From an uncultured Desulfovibrionaceae bacterium (lineage in GTDB: Bacteria; Desulfobacterota; Desulfovibrionia; Desulfovibrionales; Desulfovibrionaceae), in assembly GCA_944325325.1 (NCBI GenBank), contig CALUZP010000156.1, positions 1 through 46,606 on the forward strand: DNA of 46,606 nt, given 5' to 3'. Position numbers and translations under genes: made by a program. Positions 33,948 through 42,253 of this stretch are shown here, one piece after another; position 1 is the first letter of the stretch; each line of letters begins with the position of its first letter. The notes under the pieces are model-generated. The model saw only the letters and a list, made by a program, of their open reading frames with translations, made no database searches and had not been told where the DNA came from.

Positions 33948-34920
33948 ACCTCGAAGCACTGCTACAGGAGGAGTGTTGCATGTATGCAACTTTCCCTGTA
34001 CCGTTTGAGACGAAAAGAAGGCAAATAGTCCAGGAAAAACTGTAGCCGTGCAACTTGAAGCAAACGTTCTTTCCTTATAGCCAGAAAGAAGCAATCGACG
34101 CTAATGCAGGGGCTGAAAGCAGCCATGGCCGGCCCCGTAGCAGCTATATAGATGCCCAGTAATTGGAATGAAATAAATAAAAATACCAATGAGTGGAAAC
34201 GCAGCAGGCGCACGGCTTGGAGGCTTGGCCGGCACCGTACTGGCAGCATGGTGACAGTGCAGACGCTGTGACTGCTTGTGAGACTTCTGGAAATTTTCCT
34301 CATACTGATTGATGCGTGGACGCCGGAGGAATGTGGGGACAGGAACCCCGGACGCAGCATCCGGACAAAATATTTTTTCTGTGCAGGTCTTGATATAGGC
34401 CTGATGGCTAACCAGGCAACGATGCGGTGTGTCAGCTGGAAGCAGGATAAAGCAGAAGATGTCCTGTATGCGTCTGACAGGTTCGGATCCGGCTGGCACA
34501 CTCTTGACAAGGCTGCTTGATAGCGTGGAATACAAAGAAGCCCGCGCGATCCTGTTTGCACATATGCAATCGGGATGAGTATACCCAAAGGATGCCGACT
34601 TGTTCTGGAATGGCTTTGGGAGAGAAGCCTTGGAGCAGATCCGGCTGCCGGCGGGTTCCCTCAGAGTAGGGAGTACGAAGGGAGTGCGAAATGCGAGATA
34701 GATGGCCGTCGAGTGTCCGCTTGCAGGCAGTACATGACTGCATCAGCGTTGTGGATCATCGAGCCTGCGCCAATGTGACAGGCTGCTGTCTCGTTGCGTG
34801 CGCAATCAGCATCATGTTTGTTATAAGCCTGTTTTTTACCTGAAGCAAAGCAGCGCGTCATAGCTTAGTTCATGTATGAAGGAAGCCGTGGCCTGATTTA
34901 GCCGATCCAAATGGAAATTA

Positions 34921-34949
34921 TTCTGAAAAGATATAATTATCAATATAAT
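34921..34949 (+). promoter_or_regulatory. Possible promoter of the GntR regulator gene
   Basis: TTCTGA and a perfect TATAAT are separated by 17 bp in a very AT-rich stretch. A second TATAAT-like hexamer overlaps. The -35 match is poor. Confidence 0.4.
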
Positions 34950-34962
34950 ATTATAACAAAAG

Positions 34963-34980
34963 CCATCTTTTTGTAGATGG
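34963..34980 (+). promoter_or_regulatory. Hairpin or operator covering an ATG of the GntR gene
   Basis: CCATCT and AGATGG form 6-bp arms around TTTTGT, and the second arm contains the ATG at 34977. It may be an autoregulatory operator or a stem that masks this start, in which case translation begins at 34995. Confidence 0.4.
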
Positions 34981-34994
34981 TACAGAAGAAAAAT

Positions 34995-35738
34995 ATGTTT
35001 GCATTACAAGAATGCTGTGCTGTCAAAAGAGATAAGCTGCCTCAGCAGATTATTCGCAATATTCGAAATATGGTGCTGGAAGGCCGTCTGAAGCCTGGTG
35101 ATAAGCTTCCGTCCGAGCAGGAACTTATAAAGACTTTTTCTGTCAGCCGGCAAACAATACGCGAAGTCTTGCGGGTACTGGAGGCGCAGGGGCTGTTAAG
35201 TATCCGGCCTGGAGCCGGAGGGGGCACGTTTGTGTGCGAGGTGGATATTGATGTCACGCGTCAAAGTCTGATCAATTTCCTCCACCAGACGGACTTGTCT
35301 CTTGAGCATCTCTTCCAAATCCGTCAGATCCTGGATCCCTATTTCGCAGAAACAGCCGCAAAAGTCATGTCGCCGGAGGATCTCGAGGCCCTTGCGCAGA
35401 TTGTGGCAACGCAAAAGCTCCATCTGGATGAGGGAAATCTGGCCGAAGCCCGAAGGGCTGAAATACAGTTTCACCGCGATTTGGCGCGTGTTACTGATAA
35501 TCCCCTGTTGATTCTGCTTCAGGATTTCATTGAAACGCTTTTGGAAAAGGTCAAGGCTCAGCTTTCTCCGGATCATGCCTTTTCGCAGCATTCCTTTGAC
35601 TGGCATTCCCGGGTTATTGAAGCGTTGAAAAAGCATGATGCCGTCAGTGCGCGCGCGGCTATGCTTGCTGATTTGGCGTCTGTAGAGTCTGATCTGCTGA
35701 AGCTTGGCGCTGAAAAAGACAAGATTAACTGGAAGTAG
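34995..35738 (+). CDS. FadR-type GntR transcriptional regulator
   Basis: About 247 residues. The winged helix-turn-helix domain at about residues 12-75 reads 'PGDKLPSEQELIKTFSVSRQTIREVLRVLEAQGLL' followed by the wing 'RPGAGGGTFV'. The C-terminal FCD domain (about 90-235) is helical and includes 'EIQFHRDLARVTDNPLL' and 'DWHSRVIEALKKHD'. These His, Asp and Glu residues form the usual metal or ligand site. Such regulators sense small carboxylates and usually repress an adjacent catabolic operon, so control of the tct-radical enzyme genes is the natural inference. An ATG at 34977 lies inside a CCATCT/AGATGG stem; the ATG at 34995 follows AGAAGA and is preferred. Confidence 0.85.
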   Translation: MFALQECCAVKRDKLPQQIIRNIRNMVLEGRLKPGDKLPSEQELIKTFSVSRQTIREVLRVLEAQGLLSIRPGAGGGTFVCEVDIDVTRQSLINFLHQTDLSLEHLFQIRQILDPYFAETAAKVMSPEDLEALAQIVATQKLHLDEGNLAEARRAEIQFHRDLARVTDNPLLILLQDFIETLLEKVKAQLSPDHAFSQHSFDWHSRVIEALKKHDAVSARAAMLADLASVESDLLKLGAEKDKINWK

Positions 35739-35842
35739 CAGACAATATGCTGACAGGCGTTTGAGAATGGCGGCAGCGGTGGTGCCGTATGTGAGACAGC
35801 CTCTGACCTGAAGGCTCCGCAGCGCTATAGCTGCCGATAAGG

Positions 35843-35876
35843 AGAGGCCCTGAGTAGAGTTACTCAGGGCCTCTTT
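35843..35876. terminator. Bidirectional terminator between the GntR gene and a small membrane peptide gene
   Basis: AGAGGCCCTGAGTA and TACTCAGGGCCTCT form a perfect 14-bp stem with a GAGT loop. A short TTT follows on the plus strand. It lies between convergent transcripts and could end both. Confidence 0.75.
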
Positions 35877-35900
35877 AGCGTTATTTGCATGAACGACCTG

Positions 35901-35990
35901 CTAATTGTACTTCTTTACACCATAGATAGCGACAGCAATTGAAAAGAGCATGCACGCGCCAGAAATAACCATAACGGGGAACATTTCCAT
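35901..35990 (-). CDS. Small membrane peptide, 29 residues
   Basis: An unannotated short gene. The ATG at 35990 is preceded by AGGAG with a 6-nt spacer, better than most genes here. The peptide starts MEMFPVMVISGAC, has one hydrophobic helix (about residues 5-24) and ends with the basic tail YGVKKYN, predicting a single-span membrane protein with the C-terminus inside. A perfect hairpin terminator follows the stop. The shape resembles small accessory subunits of membrane transporters or oxidoreductases, but I cannot name a family or a partner. The nearest membrane complex is the tct transporter about 7 kb away. Confidence 0.6.
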   Translation of the reverse strand: MEMFPVMVISGACMLFSIAVAIYGVKKYN

Positions 35991-36858
35991 GATTGACTCC
36001 TGTTTTGGTTAAATGGTGTAATGGAATTTTTGGTGGAGTACCTTCTCTGCATTAACAGCCAACCTGTTTGCGTGATTCCTTTCTAGCACTGTCTGCAAAA
36101 AAAGCACAAACGGAAAAAGCTGATCTTTTTGACAAGTAAAATTTATTGATAGACACGATATGCCTTGCAGAACGTGGGGAAGACAATCTTTGACTGACTT
36201 CAGGGGGCATGGCGAGAGCAGGCCGGGTGCGCCAAGGGGCAGATCGCCTGCCGGGGCAAGGGAGCGCATCAGGGACAGGCCGCGCCCCGGACAGCCTGAC
36301 TGCGCGGGTGTCAGAGCTGCAGTGATGACAGGGCGGTGGCCTCTGCGGCGATTGTGGGGGAGCGAGTCTTTTGCAGCGCCGGGGCAGGCTGCACAGGCGG
36401 CTTGTGCTGCGGATCGAAACGGAAAGTGTCTGAGCGGGAGCAGGTCAGCCGTTTCTGTATTCATGGGGCGCAGAGTCTTTTTCTGCATCTGTTGCAGAGG
36501 AAAGCCTGAACGTGCTCAGTGCAGTCCGCAAGGACCCGACGGCGGATCAGGTCACACGGGACAGCGCCTGCTTGCCAGCCGGACGATTTTCGATGGCAGG
36601 CATGTATGGAAGAAGGCCGCACAGGAATGCCGAAGGAACCGGGAATAGCACGGCCGGCATTGAATTCTTGCGCCTGCCGTCAGGCAGATTCGTGCCTGCT
36701 GGCATGCAGTTGCAGGACGCGGGAGCCCAGGATTTTTGCTGTGCCGGTCAGGGGAACAATTTGTGCGGATTGATGCTTTGACAAACGCAGGCCTCTGGCC
36801 TAAGCTCTGCCCTTTAAACAGACTTTTGCCTGAAGCCGGCGATCCGAAAGGATGACAT
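35991..36858. other. Intergenic region between the small peptide gene and hisS
   Basis: About 870 bp. It is AT-rich from 35.99 to 36.15 kb, probably holding the small peptide promoter on the minus strand, and GC-rich beyond. Frames on both strands (for example 36009-36488 minus) have no family resemblance. The hisS promoter is at 36778-36806. Confidence 0.45.
36778..36806 (+). promoter_or_regulatory. Possible hisS promoter
   Basis: A perfect TTGACA is followed by a 17-bp spacer and TAAGCT, about 53 bp before the hisS start. The -10 match is moderate. Confidence 0.5.
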
Positions 36859-38106
36859 ATGAGCAATATTACTGCGATCAAGGGGTTTGAGGATCGGTTC
36901 TCTCCCGAAAGCGATCAGTTTACCTATATTGAACGGGTGGCCCGTGACGTGTTTTTCCGCTATGGCTACACGGAGCTGCGCACACCAGTGCTTGAGCACA
37001 CCGAATTGTTCTGCCGCGGGATCGGCACGGAAACCGATGTGGTGCAGAAGGAAATGTACACGTTTCCCGATCGCAAGGGCCGTTCACTGACCATGCGTCC
37101 TGAAGCCACGGCCGGGGTCATGCGTGCCTGCATCGAACATGGCCGCTGTGCGCCTGACGCGGTGACCAAGGTGTTCACCTGCGGCCCCATGTTCCGTTAC
37201 GAGCGGCCCCAGAAGGGGCGCCTGCGCCAGTTTCATCAGCTGAACTGCGAATGTCTCGGGCCCGTCGAGCCTGCCGCTGACGCCGAAATGCTCATCATGG
37301 TGATGCGGTTTTTGACGGCCATCGGGCTGACGGATTTGTCGTTGCAGATCAACTCGCTGGGTTGTCCTTCGTGCCGTCCGGCCTATCGTGAACGCCTGCA
37401 TGACTGGCTGCATTCCCTGCCGCAGGAGGCGCTGTGCGAGGACTGCCGCCGCCGGATGGAAACCAACCCCCTGCGGGTGCTGGACTGCAAGGTCCCCGGC
37501 TGCAAGGAGCTGACCCGCGATGCGCCGCGCATTCTTGACGCCAACTGTCCGGATTGCCGCGCGCATTTTGAGACGGTTCTGCGCCTGCTCGATAAGGCTG
37601 GCGTGCCCTATGTCATCAACCACAGGCTGGTACGTGGTCTTGATTACTATGTCCGCACCACGTTTGAAGTGGTTTCCGACAAGATCGGTGCGCAGGGCAC
37701 GGTAGCTGGCGGTGGTCGCTATGATGGTCTTGTGGCGCAGCTTGGCGGTCCGCAGACGCCCGGCCTGGGTTTTGCCTGCGGTATGGAACGTCTTGCGCTG
37801 CTGCTGCCCGAGCGCGAAACCGCTCGTCCGGATTTCTATATTGCCGTTCTGGACGAAGCTGCCCGTGAAGCGGGGTTCCTTCTGGCACAGGCGTTGCGTG
37901 ATGCAGGGTTTACCGGTGAAATGGGCTTTGCCGCCAGAAGCATGAAAAGCTCCATGCGCCAGGCGGGCAAGTCTGGTGCGCGCCACGCGCTGTTGCTTGG
38001 CTCGGACGAGTTTGCCGCCGGCACAGTGACGGTCAAGAATATGGACAGCGGCGAACAGGTTGCTCTGCCTATGGACAAGGTGGTTGCAGCGCTGCAGGCG
38101 CAATAG
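36859..38106 (+). CDS. hisS: Histidyl-tRNA synthetase
   Basis: A 415-residue class II aminoacyl-tRNA synthetase. Motif 1 lies in 'FRYGYTELRTPVLEHTELF', motif 2 in 'MFRYERPQKGRLRQFHQLNCE', and the histidine-specific 'RGLDYYVRTTFEV' is near residue 258. Motif 3 is 'GLGFACGMERLALLLP'. The C-terminal anticodon-binding domain follows ('PDFYIAVLDEAAREAGFLLAQALRDAGF'). The ATG follows AAAGGATG. A strong terminator separates it from ispDF. Confidence 0.96.
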   Translation: MSNITAIKGFEDRFSPESDQFTYIERVARDVFFRYGYTELRTPVLEHTELFCRGIGTETDVVQKEMYTFPDRKGRSLTMRPEATAGVMRACIEHGRCAPDAVTKVFTCGPMFRYERPQKGRLRQFHQLNCECLGPVEPAADAEMLIMVMRFLTAIGLTDLSLQINSLGCPSCRPAYRERLHDWLHSLPQEALCEDCRRRMETNPLRVLDCKVPGCKELTRDAPRILDANCPDCRAHFETVLRLLDKAGVPYVINHRLVRGLDYYVRTTFEVVSDKIGAQGTVAGGGRYDGLVAQLGGPQTPGLGFACGMERLALLLPERETARPDFYIAVLDEAAREAGFLLAQALRDAGFTGEMGFAARSMKSSMRQAGKSGARHALLLGSDEFAAGTVTVKNMDSGEQVALPMDKVVAALQAQ

Positions 38107-38111
38107 GTTTT

Positions 38112-38147
38112 CGGGCTGGAGACACCGTGCTCCAGTCCGTTTTTTTA
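38112..38147 (+). terminator. Intrinsic terminator after hisS
   Basis: CGGGCTGGAG and CTCCAGTCCG form a 10-bp stem with one G-T pair around an 8-nt loop, followed by seven T residues. It ends 20 bp before the ispDF start, so some readthrough may feed ispDF. Confidence 0.85.
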
Positions 38148-38167
38148 TGCCTCTGGAGGATGCGCGG

Positions 38168-39364
38168 ATGGATGCGTGGGCCGTTATTGTGGCAGCGGGC
38201 CGCGGGGAGCGTCTTTTGCCTGCAACAGGGGGCGTGGCCAAGCAGTTTTTGGAATGGCAGGGGCATCCTCTGTACTGGGCTTCGGCGCGGGTGTTTGGCC
38301 GGTGCGCACGGATTCATGGGCTTGTATTCGTGTTTCCGGAAAACGCGCTGGAGGATGAGCGTTGCCGGGTGCAGCGTCTGGCTGGGGATCTGGGATTGCC
38401 CTGCCGGGTTGTGGCTGGTGGCGCAAGACGGCAGGATTCGGTGCGTCATGGCCTGGACGCCCTGCCGGCTGAGGCCGGTCTTGTCCTGATTCATGATGCG
38501 GCGCGGCCGTTCGTTTCTGCTGTGCTGGCAGGACAGGTGCTTGATGCGTTGCAGGCCGGTGCGGCCGGGGTAATTCCGGTGACGCCTGTGACAGACACGA
38601 TCAAGGTCGTGCAGGATGGTGTGGTGCGCATGACGCCTGACCGGGCTTCGCTGGCTGCGGTGCAGACGCCGCAGGGGTTTGTCGTGAGTACCCTGCGTGA
38701 AGCTCACTACCGGGCCGAGGCTGAGGGCTGGGATGTGACCGATGACGCCATGCTGCTTGAGCGCTGCGGGCATGAGGTGCGTACCGTGCCTGGCGAGAGC
38801 GGCAATATCAAGATTACCAGGGCAGAGGATCTGAGTATGCTGGAAAGGGGGGTGCCGTCTGTGCGGATGTGCGTCGGGTATGGCTACGACGTCCACCGGT
38901 ATATCGAACCCGGCGCTCCCAAGGCCAGGCTGCTGCGTCTGGGCGGTGTGGCCATCCCCGCCGAGGGCTTGGCCGTGCAGGCGCACTCTGACGGCGACGT
39001 GCTGCTGCATGCGCTGATGGATGCCCTGCTGGGCTGCCTTGGCGAAGGCGACATCGGCCAGCTGTTTCCAGATTCGGATCCTGCACTGGACAACGTGTCG
39101 TCGTGTGTGCTGCTTGAGGCCGTGCTGGAGCGTGCGCGCCAGCGCGGTCTGCGCATAGAGCATGTCGATCTCACTGTTGTGGCCCAGAAGCCCCGCATCA
39201 GCCCGCACCGCGAGACGATCCGCGGCAATGTGGCCAGGCTGCTTGGGCTTGCGGCAGGGCATGTCTGCGTGAAGGCCACGACAGAGGAGCAGCTCGGGTT
39301 TACCGGACAGGGGCTTGGCCTCAAGGTCGTAGCGCTGGTGACAGCCAGCCTCCCTGTGGCGTGA
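38168..39364 (+). CDS. ispDF: Bifunctional IspD-IspF isoprenoid synthesis enzyme
   Basis: A 398-residue fusion of two non-consecutive steps of the MEP pathway. Residues 1 to about 230 are the cytidylyltransferase IspD: 'VIVAAGRGERL' with the nucleotide loop, 'RRQDSVRHGLDAL', 'IHDAARPFV' and 'DDAMLLERCG'. Residues about 235-398 are the cyclodiphosphate synthase IspF: 'GYGYDVHRY' with the Asp and His zinc ligands, 'AHSDGDVLLHALMDALLG', 'DIGQLFPDSDP' and 'KATTEEQLGFTGQGLG'. The fusion is known in several proteobacteria. The ATG at 38168 has GGAGG upstream; earlier in-frame codons extend back into hisS and are not used. Confidence 0.95.
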   Translation: MDAWAVIVAAGRGERLLPATGGVAKQFLEWQGHPLYWASARVFGRCARIHGLVFVFPENALEDERCRVQRLAGDLGLPCRVVAGGARRQDSVRHGLDALPAEAGLVLIHDAARPFVSAVLAGQVLDALQAGAAGVIPVTPVTDTIKVVQDGVVRMTPDRASLAAVQTPQGFVVSTLREAHYRAEAEGWDVTDDAMLLERCGHEVRTVPGESGNIKITRAEDLSMLERGVPSVRMCVGYGYDVHRYIEPGAPKARLLRLGGVAIPAEGLAVQAHSDGDVLLHALMDALLGCLGEGDIGQLFPDSDPALDNVSSCVLLEAVLERARQRGLRIEHVDLTVVAQKPRISPHRETIRGNVARLLGLAAGHVCVKATTEEQLGFTGQGLGLKVVALVTASLPVA

Positions 39365-39825
39365 GGCGAGCCGAGCTGGCGATCCTGAAGGAAAGCATGT
39401 TGTCCCCGGCGGATGAAGTGAGCGGCCGGTATGGGCAGCAGCCGTGTGATGCACTCTGTGGCGTTCCAGGAGGCTACGGTCAGGCGTGCTGCAGGCGCGG
39501 TAAAGAGAGCCTGCCTCCGGCCGGGGGGGCGGCCGTTTCCGGCATGGCGTTTGTCTGAGCCGCAATGCGGAAGGGCATGGCCCCCTGATGCGCTTTTTGG
39601 ACGTGGCACATTTTTGTTGAAAGGGCGCGGGACGGGTTCCCGTGTCCGCCAGAGAGAGCGGCCTGCCATTTTATTGGTGGCTGGGCCGTTCCGGCGTGAG
39701 GCAGGCCGGAGCCGCCTGGGGCGGAGCCGGTCCGTGGGCGCGCGCGGTGCGTCGGGCTTGGCTGACGAGTCTGGCGTGCGGTGGCGAATTCACCTGAGAA
39801 CAGGATTTCCAAACGAAGAGACATC
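39365..39825. other. Intergenic region between ispDF and the acyl-CoA ligase
   Basis: About 460 bp of GC-rich sequence. Frames on both strands have no recognisable product. I see no confident promoter, RNA or repeat. Confidence 0.45.
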
Positions 39826-41625
39826 ATGATGCGTCAGAACCCGTCTTCTTGTTCCGATACTGTCCAGTCCCGTCCGTGGTTCGCGTTCTATGATGAGGGG
39901 GTGCCCCATGACGTCGTCGTGCCAGACAGCCCCTTGACGGAACTGCTGGATACGGCGGCGGCCACGTTTCCCAAACAGGTGGCGGTGACCTTTCAGAATC
40001 TGGACATCACGTACGCGGAGCTGAAGGACAAGGCCGAGACGCTGGCAGCCTCGCTGCGCGCCAGGGGCGTATGCCCGGGGGACAGGGTCGCTGTCATGCT
40101 GCCCAACCTGCCGCAGACGTTCATTGCCTTCTGGGGAGTGCTCAAGGCCGGGGCGACTGTCGTGATGACCAACCCGCTGTACATGGAGTCCGAACTGACC
40201 CATCTGGTGACGGACTCCGGCGCGCGGCACATGATCCTGCTGGACATTTTCTGGCCCAAGATTGCGGCGCTGCGCGAACGGCTTGGTCTTGAAGTCTGCT
40301 ATGTAACCCGCGTGGGCGATGCGCTCAAGTTCCCGCTCAACCTGCTGCAGCCGTTTTCTGCCCGCCGGCACAACACCTGGGTCGATGTCCCCTTTGACGG
40401 GAAACGCGTCGTGCGCTGGAAAGACCTCTTCCGTACGGAAGAGCGCCTTTCGGAGCCGTCCGCGCATCCTGCCGAAGAGCCGGCCGTCATTCAGTACACG
40501 GGCGGCACCACGGGGTTGTCCAAGGGTGCCATGCTTTCCCACCGCAATATCAGGGCCAATGTCGAACAGATTTTTCTCCTTCTCGGCCCTGAAGCGAAGA
40601 AACAGCAGGTCATGCTGGCGCTGCTGCCGCTGTTCCACGTGTTCGGGCTGACATTGACGCTCATCCTGCCGCCGCGCATCGGCGGCAAGGTCGTGCCCAT
40701 GCCGCGCTATGTGCAGGGGGATATGCTGGAAGCCTGTCGCAAATACCGCTTCACGTTCTTCCCGGGTGCGCCTTCTGTCTATATTTCTCTACTGCAGCAG
40801 AAGAATCTTGGCAATTATGACCTGCACCACATCCGTTTCTGCATATCCGGTTCCGCCCCCATGCCCGGAGAGTGGCTGCATCGCTTCGAGGAGGTGACAG
40901 GCACGTCGATCACCGAAGGGTTTGGATTGACCGAAGCGTCCCCTGTGACGCACGTCAACCCGCCGTACGGGATGAAGAAGCCGGGTACGGTGGGCTGTCC
41001 TCTGCCTGGCACCGATGCCCGCATTGTGGATCTGGAAGATGGCGTGACACCCATGCCTGTGGGACAGCCTGGCGAACTGGTGATCCGTGGTCCGCAGGTA
41101 ATGCTCGGCTACTGGAACCGGCCTGAGGAAACAGCTAGCACGATTCGGGACGGCTGGCTGCATACGGGCGACATTGCCACGATGGATGAAGACGGTTACT
41201 TCACGATTGTTGACAGGAAAAAGGATCTGATCATCGTGGGCGGCTACAACGTCTATCCCCGTGAGGTCGACGAAGTGCTGCATCAGCACCCCAAGATCCG
41301 TGAAGCCGTGACGATGGGCGTGCAGCACCGCTCCCGGGGTGAGATCATCAAGGCCTATATCGTTCCCAAAGAAGGCGAGACGCTGACGGTGCCCGAGGTG
41401 GTTGCCTATTGCCGGCAAAAACTGGCTTCGTACAAGGTGCCGCGCATTATCGAATTCCGCGACGAGTTGCCCAAGAGCTTTGTGGGCAAGGTGTTGCGGC
41501 GCGTGTTGCGCGAGGAGGAGGAACGGGCCCGCCAGGCAGGCCATGACAGTGACGCCGCCTGCCAGAAAAAGCAGTCGGACGGGGCTCCCGGCAGCACAGC
41601 GCCCTCTTCTGGAGAAAAGGCATGA
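39826..41625 (+). CDS. fadD: Long-chain acyl-CoA synthetase (AMP-forming)
   Basis: A 599-residue ANL-superfamily enzyme that activates fatty acids to acyl-CoA through an acyl-adenylate. The P-loop-like motif reads 'YTGGTTGLSKGAMLSHRN'. Then come 'FFPGAPSVY', the 'GFGLTEASPVTHVNP' adenine motif, 'GWLHTGDIATMDEDGYFTIVDRKKDLI' with the conserved Asp and Arg, and the C-terminal Lys in 'PKSFVGKVLRR'. The tail after about 575 is Ser/Ala-rich and probably disordered. The start is one of two adjacent ATGs at 39826 and 39829 after GAAGAGA. The stop overlaps the dtd start. Chain-length preference cannot be read. Confidence 0.88.
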   Translation: MMRQNPSSCSDTVQSRPWFAFYDEGVPHDVVVPDSPLTELLDTAAATFPKQVAVTFQNLDITYAELKDKAETLAASLRARGVCPGDRVAVMLPNLPQTFIAFWGVLKAGATVVMTNPLYMESELTHLVTDSGARHMILLDIFWPKIAALRERLGLEVCYVTRVGDALKFPLNLLQPFSARRHNTWVDVPFDGKRVVRWKDLFRTEERLSEPSAHPAEEPAVIQYTGGTTGLSKGAMLSHRNIRANVEQIFLLLGPEAKKQQVMLALLPLFHVFGLTLTLILPPRIGGKVVPMPRYVQGDMLEACRKYRFTFFPGAPSVYISLLQQKNLGNYDLHHIRFCISGSAPMPGEWLHRFEEVTGTSITEGFGLTEASPVTHVNPPYGMKKPGTVGCPLPGTDARIVDLEDGVTPMPVGQPGELVIRGPQVMLGYWNRPEETASTIRDGWLHTGDIATMDEDGYFTIVDRKKDLIIVGGYNVYPREVDEVLHQHPKIREAVTMGVQHRSRGEIIKAYIVPKEGETLTVPEVVAYCRQKLASYKVPRIIEFRDELPKSFVGKVLRRVLREEEERARQAGHDSDAACQKKQSDGAPGSTAPSSGEKA

Positions 41626-42101
41626 GGCTGCTTGTTCAGCGCGTACTGCACGGCGAGGTGGACGTCGACGATCCTGACGGGACGTCGCGCCTGACAGGCC
41701 GCATCGGCAAGGGGATGGTCGTGTTTGCGGGGTTTGGCGCTCAAGACGCCATGGAACTGCCGCAGACGCGCCTGTGGACAGCCATGATCGACAAGCTGCT
41801 GGGCCTGCGTATTTTTCCTGACGATGCCGGCCGGTTCAACCGTTCTCTTGATGATGTGCAGGGCGGGCTGCTGCTGGTGTCGCAGTTTACGCTGTATGCG
41901 AACTGCCGCCGTGGCAGGAGACCGTCGTTTGACGGCGCCCTGGCGCCTGTGCCGGCGGAGGCCCTCTATAACAGACTGGTTTGCGATCTGCGTGGGCGCC
42001 TTGGCGAACGCCTGCAGTGCGGCGAGTTCGGCGCGGCCATGCGGGTGGGGATTGCCAACTGGGGACCTGTGACGATCATGTTGGATTCCAAGGAGTTTTA
42101 G
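41622..42101 (+). CDS. dtd: D-aminoacyl-tRNA deacylase
   Basis: A 159-residue DTD-fold enzyme that removes D-amino acids wrongly attached to tRNA. 'MRLLVQRV' starts the fold, 'LLLVSQFTLYANCRRGRRPSFDGA' is the signature SQFTLY motif, and the second signature is 'ANWGPVTIMLDS'. In most family members the latter reads Asn-Asp-Gly-Pro-Val-Thr; here Trp replaces Asp while the essential Gly-Pro pair is kept. The ATG overlaps the fadD stop (ATGA), so the two are coupled. Confidence 0.93.
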   Translation: MRLLVQRVLHGEVDVDDPDGTSRLTGRIGKGMVVFAGFGAQDAMELPQTRLWTAMIDKLLGLRIFPDDAGRFNRSLDDVQGGLLLVSQFTLYANCRRGRRPSFDGALAPVPAEALYNRLVCDLRGRLGERLQCGEFGAAMRVGIANWGPVTIMLDSKEF

Positions 42102-42121
42102 ACGACAGGAAACCCCTGGGC

Positions 42122-42150
42122 TTGACCGCAAAAGGCCCTCTGCGTATAGT
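42122..42150 (+). promoter_or_regulatory. Promoter of the NIF3-like gene
   Basis: TTGACC and TATAGT are separated by exactly 17 bp. The predicted leader of about 97 nt contains a small hairpin (GCCTC-TTTCG-GAGGC at 42154-42168) and a second stem at 42203-42228 (GGCATC / GATGCC) followed by TTCTTT, which could act as an attenuator. Confidence 0.65.
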
Positions 42151-42253
42151 AACGCCTCTTTCGGAGGCAGACAGATTGTATCCAGCATCGGTAAAGTTCA
42201 GGGGGCATCTCGCAAGTTGCGGCGATGCCTTCTTTCATACTTAAGGAAGATGT

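Larger units (their letters stand above)
33893..34994. other. Intergenic region between the operon and its GntR regulator
   Basis: About 1.1 kb, AT-richer than the genome average. It holds the inverted repeat at 33912-33947 and a short palindrome GTTGCAT-GT-ATGCAAC at 33974-33989. An AT-rich promoter-like stretch (TTCTGA-N17-TATAAT at 34921-34949) lies before the regulator, with a hairpin over its first ATG. Frames at 33962-34588 (-) and 34278-34520 (+) have no recognisable family or ribosome binding site. They may be decayed sequence. Confidence 0.45.

Noticed and set aside
33962-34588. 208-codon minus-strand frame in the intergenic region before the GntR gene
   Set aside because: No recognisable domain, no ribosome binding site, Ser/Cys-rich random composition. 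A decayed gene cannot be ruled out.
36009-36488. 159-codon minus-strand frame upstream of the small membrane peptide
   Set aside because: No family resemblance; its 3' part covers the probable promoter region of the peptide gene.
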